A stretch of 8,314 bases of DNA from Planctomycetota bacterium (GTDB taxonomy: Bacteria > Planctomycetota > B15-G4 > JADJEK01): assembly GCA_016795255.1 (NCBI GenBank), contig JAEUIB010000107.1, positions 1-8,314 of the forward strand, written 5' to 3'. The first letter of the stretch is position 1, and each line of letters opens with the position of its first letter. Positions 1 to 6,549 of this stretch are shown in pieces. The position numbers and the translations under genes are program-made. The notes beneath the pieces were generated by a model. It searched no databases. It had not been told where the DNA came from and worked only from the letters and a program-made list of their open reading frames with translations.

Positions 1-2210
1 AGCTCGGGCGGGATCGATCGCGTCAGCGCGTGCGGTGGGAACCACGGTGCGCCGCGCAAGAGCCAATGCCGCGACGTCACGAACGAGAACGGAACCTCCG
101 CGGTCTTCAGCAGCACGCGCGCGCCGGCATTCAGCTTCTGCATCACGTCTTGCGACAGCGCATCGACGACCAACACGTCCGGCGCGGTCTCCGGATGGCG
201 CGGCAGCACCCACAACGTCCAGCGGTTGCGCGCGCGCACGCCGTTCGCATCGAGGATCAGCGTCAAGTCGAGCGGCGTCGGCTGCGTCACGCGCGGCGCG
301 ACCAGCGGCACGAGGCCGAGTTCGACGACGCCGCCGGGCTCGATCGCGTTCGTCGCCTTCGAGCCGCTCGCGGATCCGAACGCCCACGTCAGCGTTCCCG
401 CCGGCAGCGTCGTCGCGCCGTGGTGCGCGAGCTTCACGCGCACGCGCACCGTCGTGTCCGACAACAGCGCGCGCGGCGCGTCGTGCGGCAGCAGCAACAT
501 CGAGTCGCCGTGCCACGCGAAGTCCTCGCGCGGCCACTTCCAGCGATTCTGGTGATCCGCGAGTCCCATCTGCGCGGTGCGGAAATCACGCGCGACCGAC
601 ACGACGTAGCCGCCGTGCGGCACGACCTCGCGGAACGTCTCCATCTGGTCCTTGCGCTCGTTCATCGCGAACCGCAGCGACCAGCCGCGCAACGCGTCGA
701 TCACGGCGTCGTCGAAGCGCGCGCGCATCGCTCGCTCCCAGCGCGCGTGGTCGTCGAACACGATCGGCAGCTCGTACCCGCCGCGCGCGTGGACGTCCGC
801 GACTTGCGCCGGGTCCAGCCACGTGTCGGCCGCGATCGCTTCGCCGAGCACGAGCGGCTTCGCCTCTCGCTCCGCGATGAAGTCGGTCAGTTCCTTCAGC
901 CGCGCGACCCAATCGTCGTTGTTGCCGTACGGATGGTCGTCCCAGATGTCGGACACGCGGTTCCAGCCGATCCACGCCGAGTCGTCCTCGACCAGCGCAC
1001 CGGGGATGCGCTCCTTCGCGCGCGCGTCGAGCGACCGGATCACCTCGATCGACGCCGACGGTCCCGTCTCGCACGTCAGGCTGCGCAGCACGATCGACGG
1101 GTGATTGCGGTCCTGGTGGAAGAACTCGTCGAACTCCGTCAGCAGTTCGTCGCGATGGACGTCGTCGAACTTCGGATGCCACGTCGGGTCCTCCTGCCAC
1201 GTCAGCAATCCGGCGGCGTCGAACTGCTCGACGATGCGCCGCGGCGGGATCCACAGACAGAACTTCACGAGGTTGAAGCCGCGCGCCTTGACCTCGTCGA
1301 TCAGCGTCGCGATCACGTCGGGATCCGGCGCCGGCGCGAGCCGCGGCGGGAACCAACCCCATTCGAGGACGCCGCGGACGTTCAGCGGCTTGCCGTTCAG
1401 CAGCAGCTCGTGACCGCGCGTCGACACCGTGCGGAACGCGATCGTCGTGCGGACGCGGTCGCGTTCGACGCCGCTCGCGTCGGACAGCACGAAGTCGACC
1501 GGGTACGTGACCGGCGCGAACAAGTCCCATACGGTCACGCCGACGACGTCGATCGTCGCGCGGCCGCCTTGCGGCACGAGCACGCGCGTCGTGGCCTCGC
1601 CGACCTTCAGCTCCGCGCTGATGCTGACGCCATTCGGATCGCCGAGCACCGGCGCTTCGAACATCGCCTTGCCCGCCGCGTCGCCGACCGCCAGCACGCG
1701 CAGATCGTCGATCGCCGCCGACGCGCAGCCGATCAGCTTCACGGATTGCCAGATCCCGCCGAAGTGCGGTCCGATCGCCGGCAGGAATCCCTGCGTGTTG
1801 TGGCCGACGCGCTCGTCGACCTTGACCACCAGGTCGTTCGGCTGGCCGCGGCGGATCACGCGCGACACGTCGGCGCGGAACGGCGTCCAGCCGCCGAGGT
1901 GTTGCGCGACGTACGACCCGTTCAAGAACACGTCGGCGCGCGTCGCGACCGCGTCGAAGTGCAACCAGAAGCGCTCGCCGGAGAACGTGTCGGGGACCGT
2001 GAACGACGTGCGATACGTCGCCGTGCCGTCGAACGTCGAACCGAGCGCCTCCTCGAACGCGGCCGGCACGCGCGCCGGAATCCACTCCGCATCGGGGGAC
2101 GCGGCGTCGGCGGTGGTGATCTGCCACACGCCGTCGAGCACGAGCTCGTGCCGCGACGGAGTTTCGACGGAAAGAACGGCGGCGAGCGCGAGGCAACCGA
2201 GGATCGACAT
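1..2210 (-). CDS. Family 2 glycoside hydrolase (beta-galactosidase/mannosidase/glucuronidase-like), 3' end cut by window edge
   Basis: The frame is open from the ATG at 2210 to base 1 (736 codons, no stop), so the C-terminus lies outside the window. A hydrophobic N-terminus without basic residues (about residues 2-14, LGCLALAAVL) suggests export, weakly. Residues ~20-160 look like the GH2 jelly-roll sugar-binding domain (LDGVWQ, YRTSF, LNGSYVAQHLGGWTPF, GGIWQSVKL). Residues ~165-262 fit the immunoglobulin-like domain, and the barrel opens with LNGKPLNVRGVLEWGWFPPR (271-290). The acid/base candidate is E381 in NHPSIVLRSLTCETG, where the usual 'NE' is 'CE'. The nucleophile candidate is E457 in KPLVLGE. 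Their 76-residue spacing suits GH2 enzymes. After ~575 come beta-rich modules and a segment (DALSQDVMQKLNAGARVLL, 683-701) resembling a glutamine-amidotransferase-like fold. It probably hydrolyses a beta-linked sugar outside the cytoplasm; the substrate cannot be read. GGAG (2225-2222) precedes the ATG by 11 nt. An in-frame GTG at 2222 is an alternative start. Confidence 0.9.
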   Translation of the reverse strand, partial: MSILGCLALAAVLSVETPSRHELVLDGVWQITTADAASPDAEWIPARVPAAFEEALGSTFDGTATYRTSFTVPDTFSGERFWLHFDAVATRADVFLNGSYVAQHLGGWTPFRADVSRVIRRGQPNDLVVKVDERVGHNTQGFLPAIGPHFGGIWQSVKLIGCASAAIDDLRVLAVGDAAGKAMFEAPVLGDPNGVSISAELKVGEATTRVLVPQGGRATIDVVGVTVWDLFAPVTYPVDFVLSDASGVERDRVRTTIAFRTVSTRGHELLLNGKPLNVRGVLEWGWFPPRLAPAPDPDVIATLIDEVKARGFNLVKFCLWIPPRRIVEQFDAAGLLTWQEDPTWHPKFDDVHRDELLTEFDEFFHQDRNHPSIVLRSLTCETGPSASIEVIRSLDARAKERIPGALVEDDSAWIGWNRVSDIWDDHPYGNNDDWVARLKELTDFIAEREAKPLVLGEAIAADTWLDPAQVADVHARGGYELPIVFDDHARWERAMRARFDDAVIDALRGWSLRFAMNERKDQMETFREVVPHGGYVVSVARDFRTAQMGLADHQNRWKWPREDFAWHGDSMLLLPHDAPRALLSDTTVRVRVKLAHHGATTLPAGTLTWAFGSASGSKATNAIEPGGVVELGLVPLVAPRVTQPTPLDLTLILDANGVRARNRWTLWVLPRHPETAPDVLVVDALSQDVMQKLNAGARVLLKTAEVPFSFVTSRHWLLRGAPWFPPHALTRSIPPE

Positions 2211-2248
2211 CGCGATGGGCACTCCGAGCCGGCGAACGGGGGCGGCCC

Positions 2249-2254
2249 AGTCTA
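2249..2254 (-). promoter_or_regulatory. Candidate -10 element of the glycoside hydrolase gene
   Basis: On the minus strand the hexamer reads TAGACT followed by GG, and it ends 38 nt before the ATG at 2210. It fits the TANNNT -10 pattern in an otherwise very GC-rich region. It resembles the candidates upstream of rarA (TACGCT) and the CAP gene (TACACT), all three followed by G. No good TTGACA-like -35 sits 16-18 nt upstream. That slot is instead occupied by an 11-bp repeat, which would suit an activator-dependent promoter. This is inferred from pattern only. Confidence 0.35.
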
Positions 2255-2268
2255 TGCAGTCTTCGGGC

Positions 2269-2300
2269 CCATCGGTTCGGACCCTGGGTCCATCGGTTCG
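2269..2300. repeat. 11-bp direct repeat with 21-bp period, candidate operator
   Basis: CCATCGGTTCG occurs perfectly at 2269-2279 and again at 2290-2300. On the minus strand each copy reads CGAACCGATGG. The 21-bp repeat interval is two helical turns, so both copies face the same side of the DNA. Relative to the proposed minus-strand -10 (2254-2249), the copies lie roughly at -27 to -37 and -48 to -58, the usual place for tandem activator sites. No regulator gene is present, so the binding protein is unknown. Confidence 0.45.
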
Positions 2301-2305
2301 AACCG
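2279..2305. repeat. Two adjacent perfect palindromes in the divergent promoter region
   Basis: GGACCCTGGGTCC (2279-2291) is a perfect inverted repeat with 6-bp arms around one T. CGGTTCGAACCG (2294-2305) is a perfect 12-bp palindrome. Both interleave with the 11-bp direct repeats. They could be half-sites of a dimeric regulator or, less likely, a short transcribed hairpin. They lie upstream of both the glycoside hydrolase gene (leftward) and rarA (rightward). Confidence 0.4.
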
Positions 2306-2380
2306 CGCACCGGACCGGCCCGGGATGCGGGGCGTGGGCATGCGGCCGATCGGGCGCGGTGGATCGGCGCTCGCCTCGAC

Positions 2381-2386
2381 TACGCT
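2381..2386 (+). promoter_or_regulatory. Candidate -10 element of rarA
   Basis: TACGCT followed by GC lies 33 nt upstream of the GTG start of rarA. It matches TANNNT and resembles the other candidate -10 boxes here. No convincing -35 hexamer is visible at 16-18 nt spacing (the bases at 17 nt spacing are GGTGGA), so the call rests on position and the -10 alone. Confidence 0.3.
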
Positions 2387-2419
2387 GCGGCCTCTCGTTC
2401 GTCGTTCCGGAGCTCGATC

Positions 2420-3712
2420 GTGTCGTCGCTGTTCGCGTCGGAAACCCCTCGCCCGCTGGCCGATCGGCTGCGACCTCGGCGCCTCGAGGACGTCGTCGGG
2501 CAGGATCACTTGCTGGACCCGCGAGGCGGCCTCGGCCGCATGCTCGCGGCGAAGCGGCTGTCGTCGATGATCCTGTGGGGGCCGCCGGGCACCGGCAAGA
2601 CGACGATCGCGCGCCTGCTCGCGCAGGAGACCGATCTCGCGTTCGAACCGCTGTCGGCGATCTTCTCCGGCGTCGCGGACCTGCGCAAAGTGTTCGATCG
2701 CGCGAGGGAACGCCGGACGCAAGGCCTCGGCACGCTGCTGTTCGTCGACGAGATCCATCGGTTCAACCGCTCGCAGCAGGACGGCTTCCTGCCGTTCGTC
2801 GAGGACGGCACGGTCGTGCTCGTCGGCGCGACGACCGAGAACCCGTCGTTCGAGCTGAACGCCGCGTTGCTGTCACGGTGCCAGGTGCTCGTGCTGCGTC
2901 GCCTCGACGATGCAGCGCTCGAGACCATCGTCACGCGCGCCGAGGCCGAACTCGAGCGCGAGCTGCCGCTGCAGCCGGAAGCGCGATCGACGCTGTACGC
3001 GTTGGCCGACGGCGACGGCCGCTATCTGCTGAACCTCGTCGAACAGTTGTCGACGCTGCCGAACGAACCGAAGCTCGACGCCGCGGCGTTGCTCGGGGTC
3101 GTGCAGCGCCGCGCGCTCGCGTACGACAAGTCGCGCGAGGAGCACTACAACCTGATCTCCGCGCTGCACAAGTCGGTGCGCGCGTCCGACGCCGACGCGG
3201 CGCTGTACTGGCTCGCGCGGATGCTCGAAGGCGGTGAGGATCCGTCGTACGTGTTGCGCCGCCTCGCGCGGATGGCGGTCGAAGACGTCGGCCTCGCGGA
3301 TCCGCAGGCGTTGCCGGTCGCGCTCGCCGCGTGGGACGCGTTCGAGCGACTCGGCACGCCGGAAGGCGACCTCGCGCTGGCGCAGGCGACGCTGTACCTC
3401 GCGATGGCGCCGAAGAGCAACGCGGCCTACCTCGCGCTCGGCGAGGCGCGCGAACTCGCGAAGCAGTCCGGATCGCTGCCGCCGCCGGCGCGCTTCCTGA
3501 ACGCGCCGACGAAACTCATGAAGGACATCGGGTACGGCAAGGGCTACGCGTACGACCACGACGCTGCGGACGGAGTGGCCGGCAACGACGGCTTCCCCGA
3601 CCAACTCGCGCGGCGCGAGCTGTATCGCCCCGTCGAACGCGGCTTCGAGCGCGAGTTGAAGAAGCGGCTCGATTGGTTCGCGAAGCGCCGTGCGGAACGG
3701 GGCGCGTCGTGA
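2420..3712 (+). CDS. rarA: Replication-associated recombination protein A (RarA/MgsA), AAA+ ATPase
   Basis: This is a full-length 430-residue member of the RarA/MgsA/WRNIP1 clamp-loader-like AAA+ family, a cytoplasmic ATPase acting at stalled replication forks and single-strand gaps, in other bacteria with SSB. Visible motifs are the N-terminal PLADRLRPRRLEDVVGQDHL, Walker A GPPGTGKT (54-61), Walker B LLFVDEIH (106-113) followed by RFNRSQQD, sensor 1 GATTENPS (136-143) and a probable arginine finger in LLSRCQVL (R153). The C-terminal half has the family segments DKSREEHYNLISALHKSVR, DADAALYWLARML and YVLRRLARMAVEDVGLAD, ending in the PTKLMKDIGYGKGYAYDHD region. The start is the GTG at 2420, with GGAG at 2409-2412 spaced 7 nt. 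The stop overlaps the next gene by 4 bp. All key residues look intact. I see no sign of transfer or damage. Confidence 0.97.
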   Translation: MSSLFASETPRPLADRLRPRRLEDVVGQDHLLDPRGGLGRMLAAKRLSSMILWGPPGTGKTTIARLLAQETDLAFEPLSAIFSGVADLRKVFDRARERRTQGLGTLLFVDEIHRFNRSQQDGFLPFVEDGTVVLVGATTENPSFELNAALLSRCQVLVLRRLDDAALETIVTRAEAELERELPLQPEARSTLYALADGDGRYLLNLVEQLSTLPNEPKLDAAALLGVVQRRALAYDKSREEHYNLISALHKSVRASDADAALYWLARMLEGGEDPSYVLRRLARMAVEDVGLADPQALPVALAAWDAFERLGTPEGDLALAQATLYLAMAPKSNAAYLALGEARELAKQSGSLPPPARFLNAPTKLMKDIGYGKGYAYDHDAADGVAGNDGFPDQLARRELYRPVERGFERELKKRLDWFAKRRAERGAS

Positions 3713-4062
3713 AGCGGATCCCCGTGCCGCTCGGAGTCGCCGAAGCGCATCTGCTGCGCGGCCTGCTGGCGTCGGAGCGCATCGTCGCCGACGTGCGCGG
3801 CGACGAGAATCCGTGGCTGATGCCCGGCCCGGGGATCGGCGGCGTCATGGGGCTGTGGATCTGCGTCCGCGAAGCGGACTACGTGAAAGCCGGACGCATC
3901 GTCGCGCAGTACTTGCGCCGCCGCGGTCGCCGACGGAGCGCGGCCGAGGAACTCCGCCACCCGACGCCGACGTGGACCTGCTGGCGCTGCGGCGAACCCG
4001 TCGAGACGCAGTTCGCCGTGTGCTGGAAATGCGGCGAGGAACGCGTCAACGACTGGGTTTGA
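3709..4062 (+). CDS. Small DUF2007-like protein with C-terminal zinc ribbon
   Basis: This 117-residue protein starts at the GTG at 3709, inside the GTGA that holds the stop of rarA. That suggests translational coupling in one operon. Residues ~5-70 (VPLGVAEAHLLRGLLASERI, then MPGPGIGGVMGLWICVREAD and the end of a helix at IVAQYL) match the layout of DUF2007, a small alpha/beta domain often annotated as a putative signal-transducing protein. After a basic linker (RRRGRRR, 70-76) comes a compact four-cysteine knuckle, C91-W-R-C94 and C105-W-K-C108. The CxxC-x10-CxxC spacing should bind one zinc. It has no signal peptide or membrane segment, so it is probably cytoplasmic. The function is unknown. 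Coupling to rarA hints at, but does not show, a link to DNA or replication stress. I am confident that it is a gene and less so of the DUF2007 assignment. Confidence 0.85.
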   Translation: MKRIPVPLGVAEAHLLRGLLASERIVADVRGDENPWLMPGPGIGGVMGLWICVREADYVKAGRIVAQYLRRRGRRRSAAEELRHPTPTWTCWRCGEPVETQFAVCWKCGEERVNDWV

Positions 4063-4086
4063 CGCACTCCGTCGAGCTTCCCATGC

Positions 4087-4106
4087 CGCGGGGACGCGTC
4101 CCCGCG
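4087..4106. terminator. Perfect 20-bp GC palindrome, possible terminator hairpin or repeat element
   Basis: CGCGGGGACGCGTCCCCGCG is self-complementary over all 20 bases. As RNA it would fold into an 8-bp GC stem with a 4-nt loop, 24 nt after the stop codon at 4062. That position suits transcription termination for rarA and its partner. It has no downstream T-tract, so a classic intrinsic terminator is not supported. A dispersed palindromic repeat is the alternative. It also lies at the 5' limit of the coding signature of the next gene. Confidence 0.45.
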
Positions 4107-4219
4107 CGTCGCACGACGGCGCTCGCGTCGAGATCTGGACGCCGCACGCGCGCAGCGCGCTCGCGACGCTGCACGGGCACGTCACGTACTTCAACGAGAC
4201 GCTGTGGGAGCACTTCTGC

Positions 4220-4561
4220 ATGCGCTTCCCGGAGATCTGGCTGAAGGACGCGGGCGGGGCGTTGCGGCTCGAGGAGTTCCGCTACGTGCTGGTCCCGCAC
4301 CTCGCCCGGACGCTGCCAGGCGCTCAACTGCCGTACGCGATCAAGCACCTGTCCAACGTCGTCCTCGAGTTCGCCGCCGTGATGACGGTCGTGAAGCCGG
4401 TGGCGATGGACGGGCTCGACGCCTTCAAGCGCGACCTGCGCTATCCGCGCTGCTCGTTCGGGCATTCCCGGAACGAACTGCAGCCGCTCCGCGCGAGCCC
4501 CGGCTTCTGGTCGATCGATCACGAACTGCATCCGTCGTGGAGCGCACCCCCAGACCGTTGA
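4220..4561 (+). CDS. Unrecognised protein, probably 5'-truncated or frameshifted
   Basis: From the first usable ATG (4220) the frame encodes 113 residues to a TGA at 4559-4561. I do not recognise the family. It looks like a globular, mostly helical protein (RLEEFRYVLVPHLARTLPGA, YAIKHLSNVVLEFAAVMTVV), with no clear signal peptide or cysteine motif. The same frame stays open upstream with equally strong third-position GC bias and protein-like composition from about 4112 (HDGARVEIWTPHARSALATL, then HGHVTYFNETLWEHFC), yet it has no ATG, GTG or TTG between 3962 and 4220. An ATG at 4083 is in another frame (+0 versus +2) and would need a one-base shift near the palindrome at 4087-4106. The gene may therefore be a 5'-damaged remnant, carry a sequencing indel, or use a rare start codon. 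No ribosome-binding site is evident before 4220. That the stretch codes is likely; the start is doubtful. Confidence 0.5.
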   Translation: MRFPEIWLKDAGGALRLEEFRYVLVPHLARTLPGAQLPYAIKHLSNVVLEFAAVMTVVKPVAMDGLDAFKRDLRYPRCSFGHSRNELQPLRASPGFWSIDHELHPSWSAPPDR

Positions 4562-4573
4562 CCGGGCGCCGCG

Positions 4574-4579
4574 TACACT
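4574..4579 (+). promoter_or_regulatory. Candidate -10 element of the CAP-domain gene
   Basis: TACACT followed by GC ends 45 nt before the ATG at 4625, in the 63-bp gap after the preceding stop codon. It fits TANNNT and resembles the hexamer upstream of rarA. The nearest TTGAC-like sequence (4558-4563) is only 10 nt away, too close to serve as -35. Confidence 0.35.
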
Positions 4580-4624
4580 GCCGAGCCCCCAGTCTCTCCA
4601 GGGGATCCCCAGCGGATCCACGGG

Positions 4625-6394
4625 ATGTCGGTCGTGTCCCACGTGCTGCTCGCGCTCGTGTTGCTGGTTCCGCAGGCGTCGAAGTTCGACGCCGAAGCGA
4701 TCGCCGTCTTCGTCAAGGACGCCCGCGCGTCGGACTACAAGACGCGTCTCGACGCCTACGACGCGCTGGTCAAGCTCGGCGACGCCGGCAAGCGCGCGCT
4801 CGAACCGATCCTGCGCGAGGCCGAAGCGAAGGCGGCGCGCGAGTTCCTCGCGTCCGCGAAGTCGCCGGCGGCGACCGCGCATCGCAAGTGGCTGAAGGGT
4901 GAGATCGAGGCGGCGCGCAAGGAAGCGCTGAAGATCATCCAGGACACGAAGATCTACCCCGACGACGCGCACGGCGCGGTCGGCCAGCCGATCGTCGACG
5001 GCGCGGTCGGCAAGGTCCGCGACCTCTGGTTGCACCCGGGCCGCACCTATCGCGAGAAGAACCCGAGCGTCGACGAGAAGCTCTACTACGTGAAGGAAGC
5101 CGCCGAGTGGCTCGCGCGCGCCGGCTTCAAGCCGAACACGTTCGAGAACCTCGAAGCCGCGAAGGATCGACTCGACGAGGAGTTCGACACGCTCGGGATC
5201 TTCCATCCCGGCGCGAAGCGCAAGGAGCTCGACGAGCTCTACGAATACAACGACACGTATCCCGGCACGGCGACCGACGAAGAGCGTCGCTACGCGCGCA
5301 TCCTGAACGACTATCGCGTGATGCTCGGGCTCGAAGCACTCGAGCTGGACGAGCGCCTCGTCGTCGCGTCCCGCAAGCACAGCCAAGAGATGCAGGACAT
5401 GAACTACTTCGCGCACGAGTCGCCGGTCGCGGAGAACCGCACGCCCGGCCAGCGCGCGAACAAAGAAGGCTTCCACGGCGGCGTGCTCGAGAACTGCGCG
5501 ATCTCGGGGGACGCGCAGGACGCGTTCAACGGTTGGTACACGTCGTCCGGACACCATCGCGGCTTGATCAGCTCGGGCTCGCGTCAGCTCGGCATCGGGC
5601 AATCGACCGGGGGTGGGCACTGGACGATGATGGCGGGTTCGTCGGACTCGCTGCGCAAGAAGGGCAAGAAGGGCGAGCCGCGAACGATCCTCGCGACGCG
5701 CAAGGCCAAGTTGCGCGCGGGCGACGCCGAGACGCGGTTCCGGCTGGCGAAGTTCTGCATGAAGCACGAGCTCGAGGCCGAAGCGCGCCAACTGCTGGAA
5801 GAGGTCGTGCAGATCGATCCGCACCATCGCCTTGCGCACGAGGGGCTCGGGCACGTCGTCAGCAACGGGCGTTGGGTGACGGCCGAGGAGAAGCTCGCCG
5901 ACGACATCGCGGGCAAGCCCGAGGCCGGAGCCCTCGAAGCGATCGGAGCGGCGCTCGCGCACGAACGCGCGTCGGTGCGGCTCGCGGCGGTCCACGTCGT
6001 GCGCTCGAAGAAGTTCGCGAGCGCCGTTCCGCAACTGATCGGCGCGCTGAAGGACGAGGCGTCGGAAGTCCGCATCGCGGCGGCCGACGGCTTGCGCGAG
6101 TTCCAAGCGACGCAGGCCGTCGCGGCGCTGAAACCACTGCTGTCGGACGCGAGCTTCTACGTGAAGCACGCGGCGGCGGAAGCTCTGTTCGCGCTCGGCG
6201 ATTCGAGCGGGATCGCGGTGTTGTTCGCGGGGTTGCGCAGCGGCGACCTCAACACCCGGCTCGACGCGCATCGGCGCACGAAGTCGGTGACCGGTCAGGA
6301 CTTCGGCTACGCGTGGGACCTGCCCGACGTCGAGCGCGCGAAGGTCGTCGACCAATGGGAAGCGTGGTGGCGCGACGAGGGCAGCAAGAAATAA
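4625..6394 (+). CDS. Secreted-type CAP (SCP/YkwD-like) protein with TPR-like and HEAT repeats
   Basis: This is a 589-residue protein. Residues 1-18 (SHVLLALVLLVPQA) look like a signal peptide without a basic n-region, so export is likely but not certain. Residues ~20-215 are charged and helical, without a recognised domain. Residues ~222-340 form a CAP/SCP domain: RILNDYRVMLGL, HSQEM (H252, E255), YFAHESP (H264), LENCA (E289), GWYTSSGHHRGLI (H310) and LGIGQ..GGGHWTMMAGSS. The usual CAP His/Glu cavity residues are present. Residues ~364-420 resemble one or two TPRs ending in GRWVTAEE. Residues ~435-545 contain about three HEAT repeats (VRLAAVHVV, VRIAAADGLREF, VKHAAAEALFALGD). The tail is Trp-rich (QWEAWW). 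CAP domains bind lipids or other ligands and sometimes cleave proteins, and HEAT/TPR arrays bind partners, so an extracytoplasmic scaffold or ligand-binding role is inferred. The ATG at 4625 fits the signal peptide, but no good Shine-Dalgarno is seen; AGGGG lies 20 nt upstream. Confidence 0.9.
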   Translation: MSVVSHVLLALVLLVPQASKFDAEAIAVFVKDARASDYKTRLDAYDALVKLGDAGKRALEPILREAEAKAAREFLASAKSPAATAHRKWLKGEIEAARKEALKIIQDTKIYPDDAHGAVGQPIVDGAVGKVRDLWLHPGRTYREKNPSVDEKLYYVKEAAEWLARAGFKPNTFENLEAAKDRLDEEFDTLGIFHPGAKRKELDELYEYNDTYPGTATDEERRYARILNDYRVMLGLEALELDERLVVASRKHSQEMQDMNYFAHESPVAENRTPGQRANKEGFHGGVLENCAISGDAQDAFNGWYTSSGHHRGLISSGSRQLGIGQSTGGGHWTMMAGSSDSLRKKGKKGEPRTILATRKAKLRAGDAETRFRLAKFCMKHELEAEARQLLEEVVQIDPHHRLAHEGLGHVVSNGRWVTAEEKLADDIAGKPEAGALEAIGAALAHERASVRLAAVHVVRSKKFASAVPQLIGALKDEASEVRIAAADGLREFQATQAVAALKPLLSDASFYVKHAAAEALFALGDSSGIAVLFAGLRSGDLNTRLDAHRRTKSVTGQDFGYAWDLPDVERAKVVDQWEAWWRDEGSKK

Positions 6395-6396
6395 GG

Positions 6397-6425
6397 CTGG
6401 CACGATCTCGATCGCGGGTTATCTT
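6397..6425 (+). promoter_or_regulatory. Candidate sigma70-like promoter for the MATE gene
   Basis: CTGGCA (6397-6402) and TATCTT (6420-6425) are separated by exactly 17 nt. Each matches its consensus hexamer at 4 of 6 positions. The promoter begins 3 bp after the stop codon of the CAP gene. Initiation about 7 nt downstream would give an untranslated leader of roughly 260 nt before the MATE start. It is the best-spaced promoter candidate in the window. Confidence 0.45.
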
Positions 6426-6501
6426 CCGGCCCGTTCGCGACCCGAGCGTCTCACCAGAAACGCGTCGCCGGTCGCCCCTGTTTCCTTCGCGAGAGTCGCC
6501 C

Positions 6502-6549
6502 ATGTGGACGTTCACCGATACCGGGGTCGCGCCGCCGCGCGCGAGCTGA
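6502..6549 (+). CDS. Possible 15-residue leader ORF upstream of the MATE gene
   Basis: The ATG at 6502 opens a 15-codon frame, MWTFTDTGVAPPRAS, closed by a TGA at 6547-6549. GAGAG lies about 6 nt before the ATG, a plausible ribosome-binding site. It sits within the long leader predicted from the candidate promoter at 6397-6425 and ends 146 bp before the transporter gene. Short ORFs like this arise by chance, and I see no clear attenuator hairpin pair behind it. The rest of the 6395-6695 gap shows no other gene; it has a small GC hairpin (GGCGC...GCGCC) near 6636 and no strong terminator. Confidence 0.2.
   Translation: MWTFTDTGVAPPRAS

Noticed and set aside
2193..2210. Lipobox in the glycoside hydrolase leader (ILGC, residues 3-6)
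   Set aside because: The cysteine is at residue 6, with no basic n-region and no hydrophobic stretch before it, so lipoprotein processing there is implausible.
586..2310. 574-codon minus-strand frame overlapping the glycoside hydrolase
   Set aside because: It is on the same strand but out of frame, and it is Arg-rich throughout. The frame from 2210 carries GH2 motifs and runs unbroken to the window edge.
30..2570. 846-codon open frame on the plus strand (and shorter ones nearby)
   Set aside because: It is antisense to the glycoside hydrolase gene. The translation is extremely Arg/His-rich with no recognisable domain, as expected for the reverse frame of a GC3-rich gene.
4558..4579. TTGACC plus TACACT as a full -35/-10 promoter for the CAP gene
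   Set aside because: The spacer is only 10 nt. Sigma70-type promoters need about 16-18 nt, so only the -10 candidate is kept.
4600..4610. AGGGGATCCCC as a Shine-Dalgarno or operator for the CAP gene
   Set aside because: The AGGGG lies 20 nt from the ATG, too far for a ribosome-binding site. The 10-bp palindrome GGGGATCCCC alone is weak evidence for an operator.
4046..6403. 785-codon minus-strand frame opposite the CAP gene
   Set aside because: Arg/Glu/Val-rich low-information translation antisense to a gene with clear CAP and HEAT motifs.
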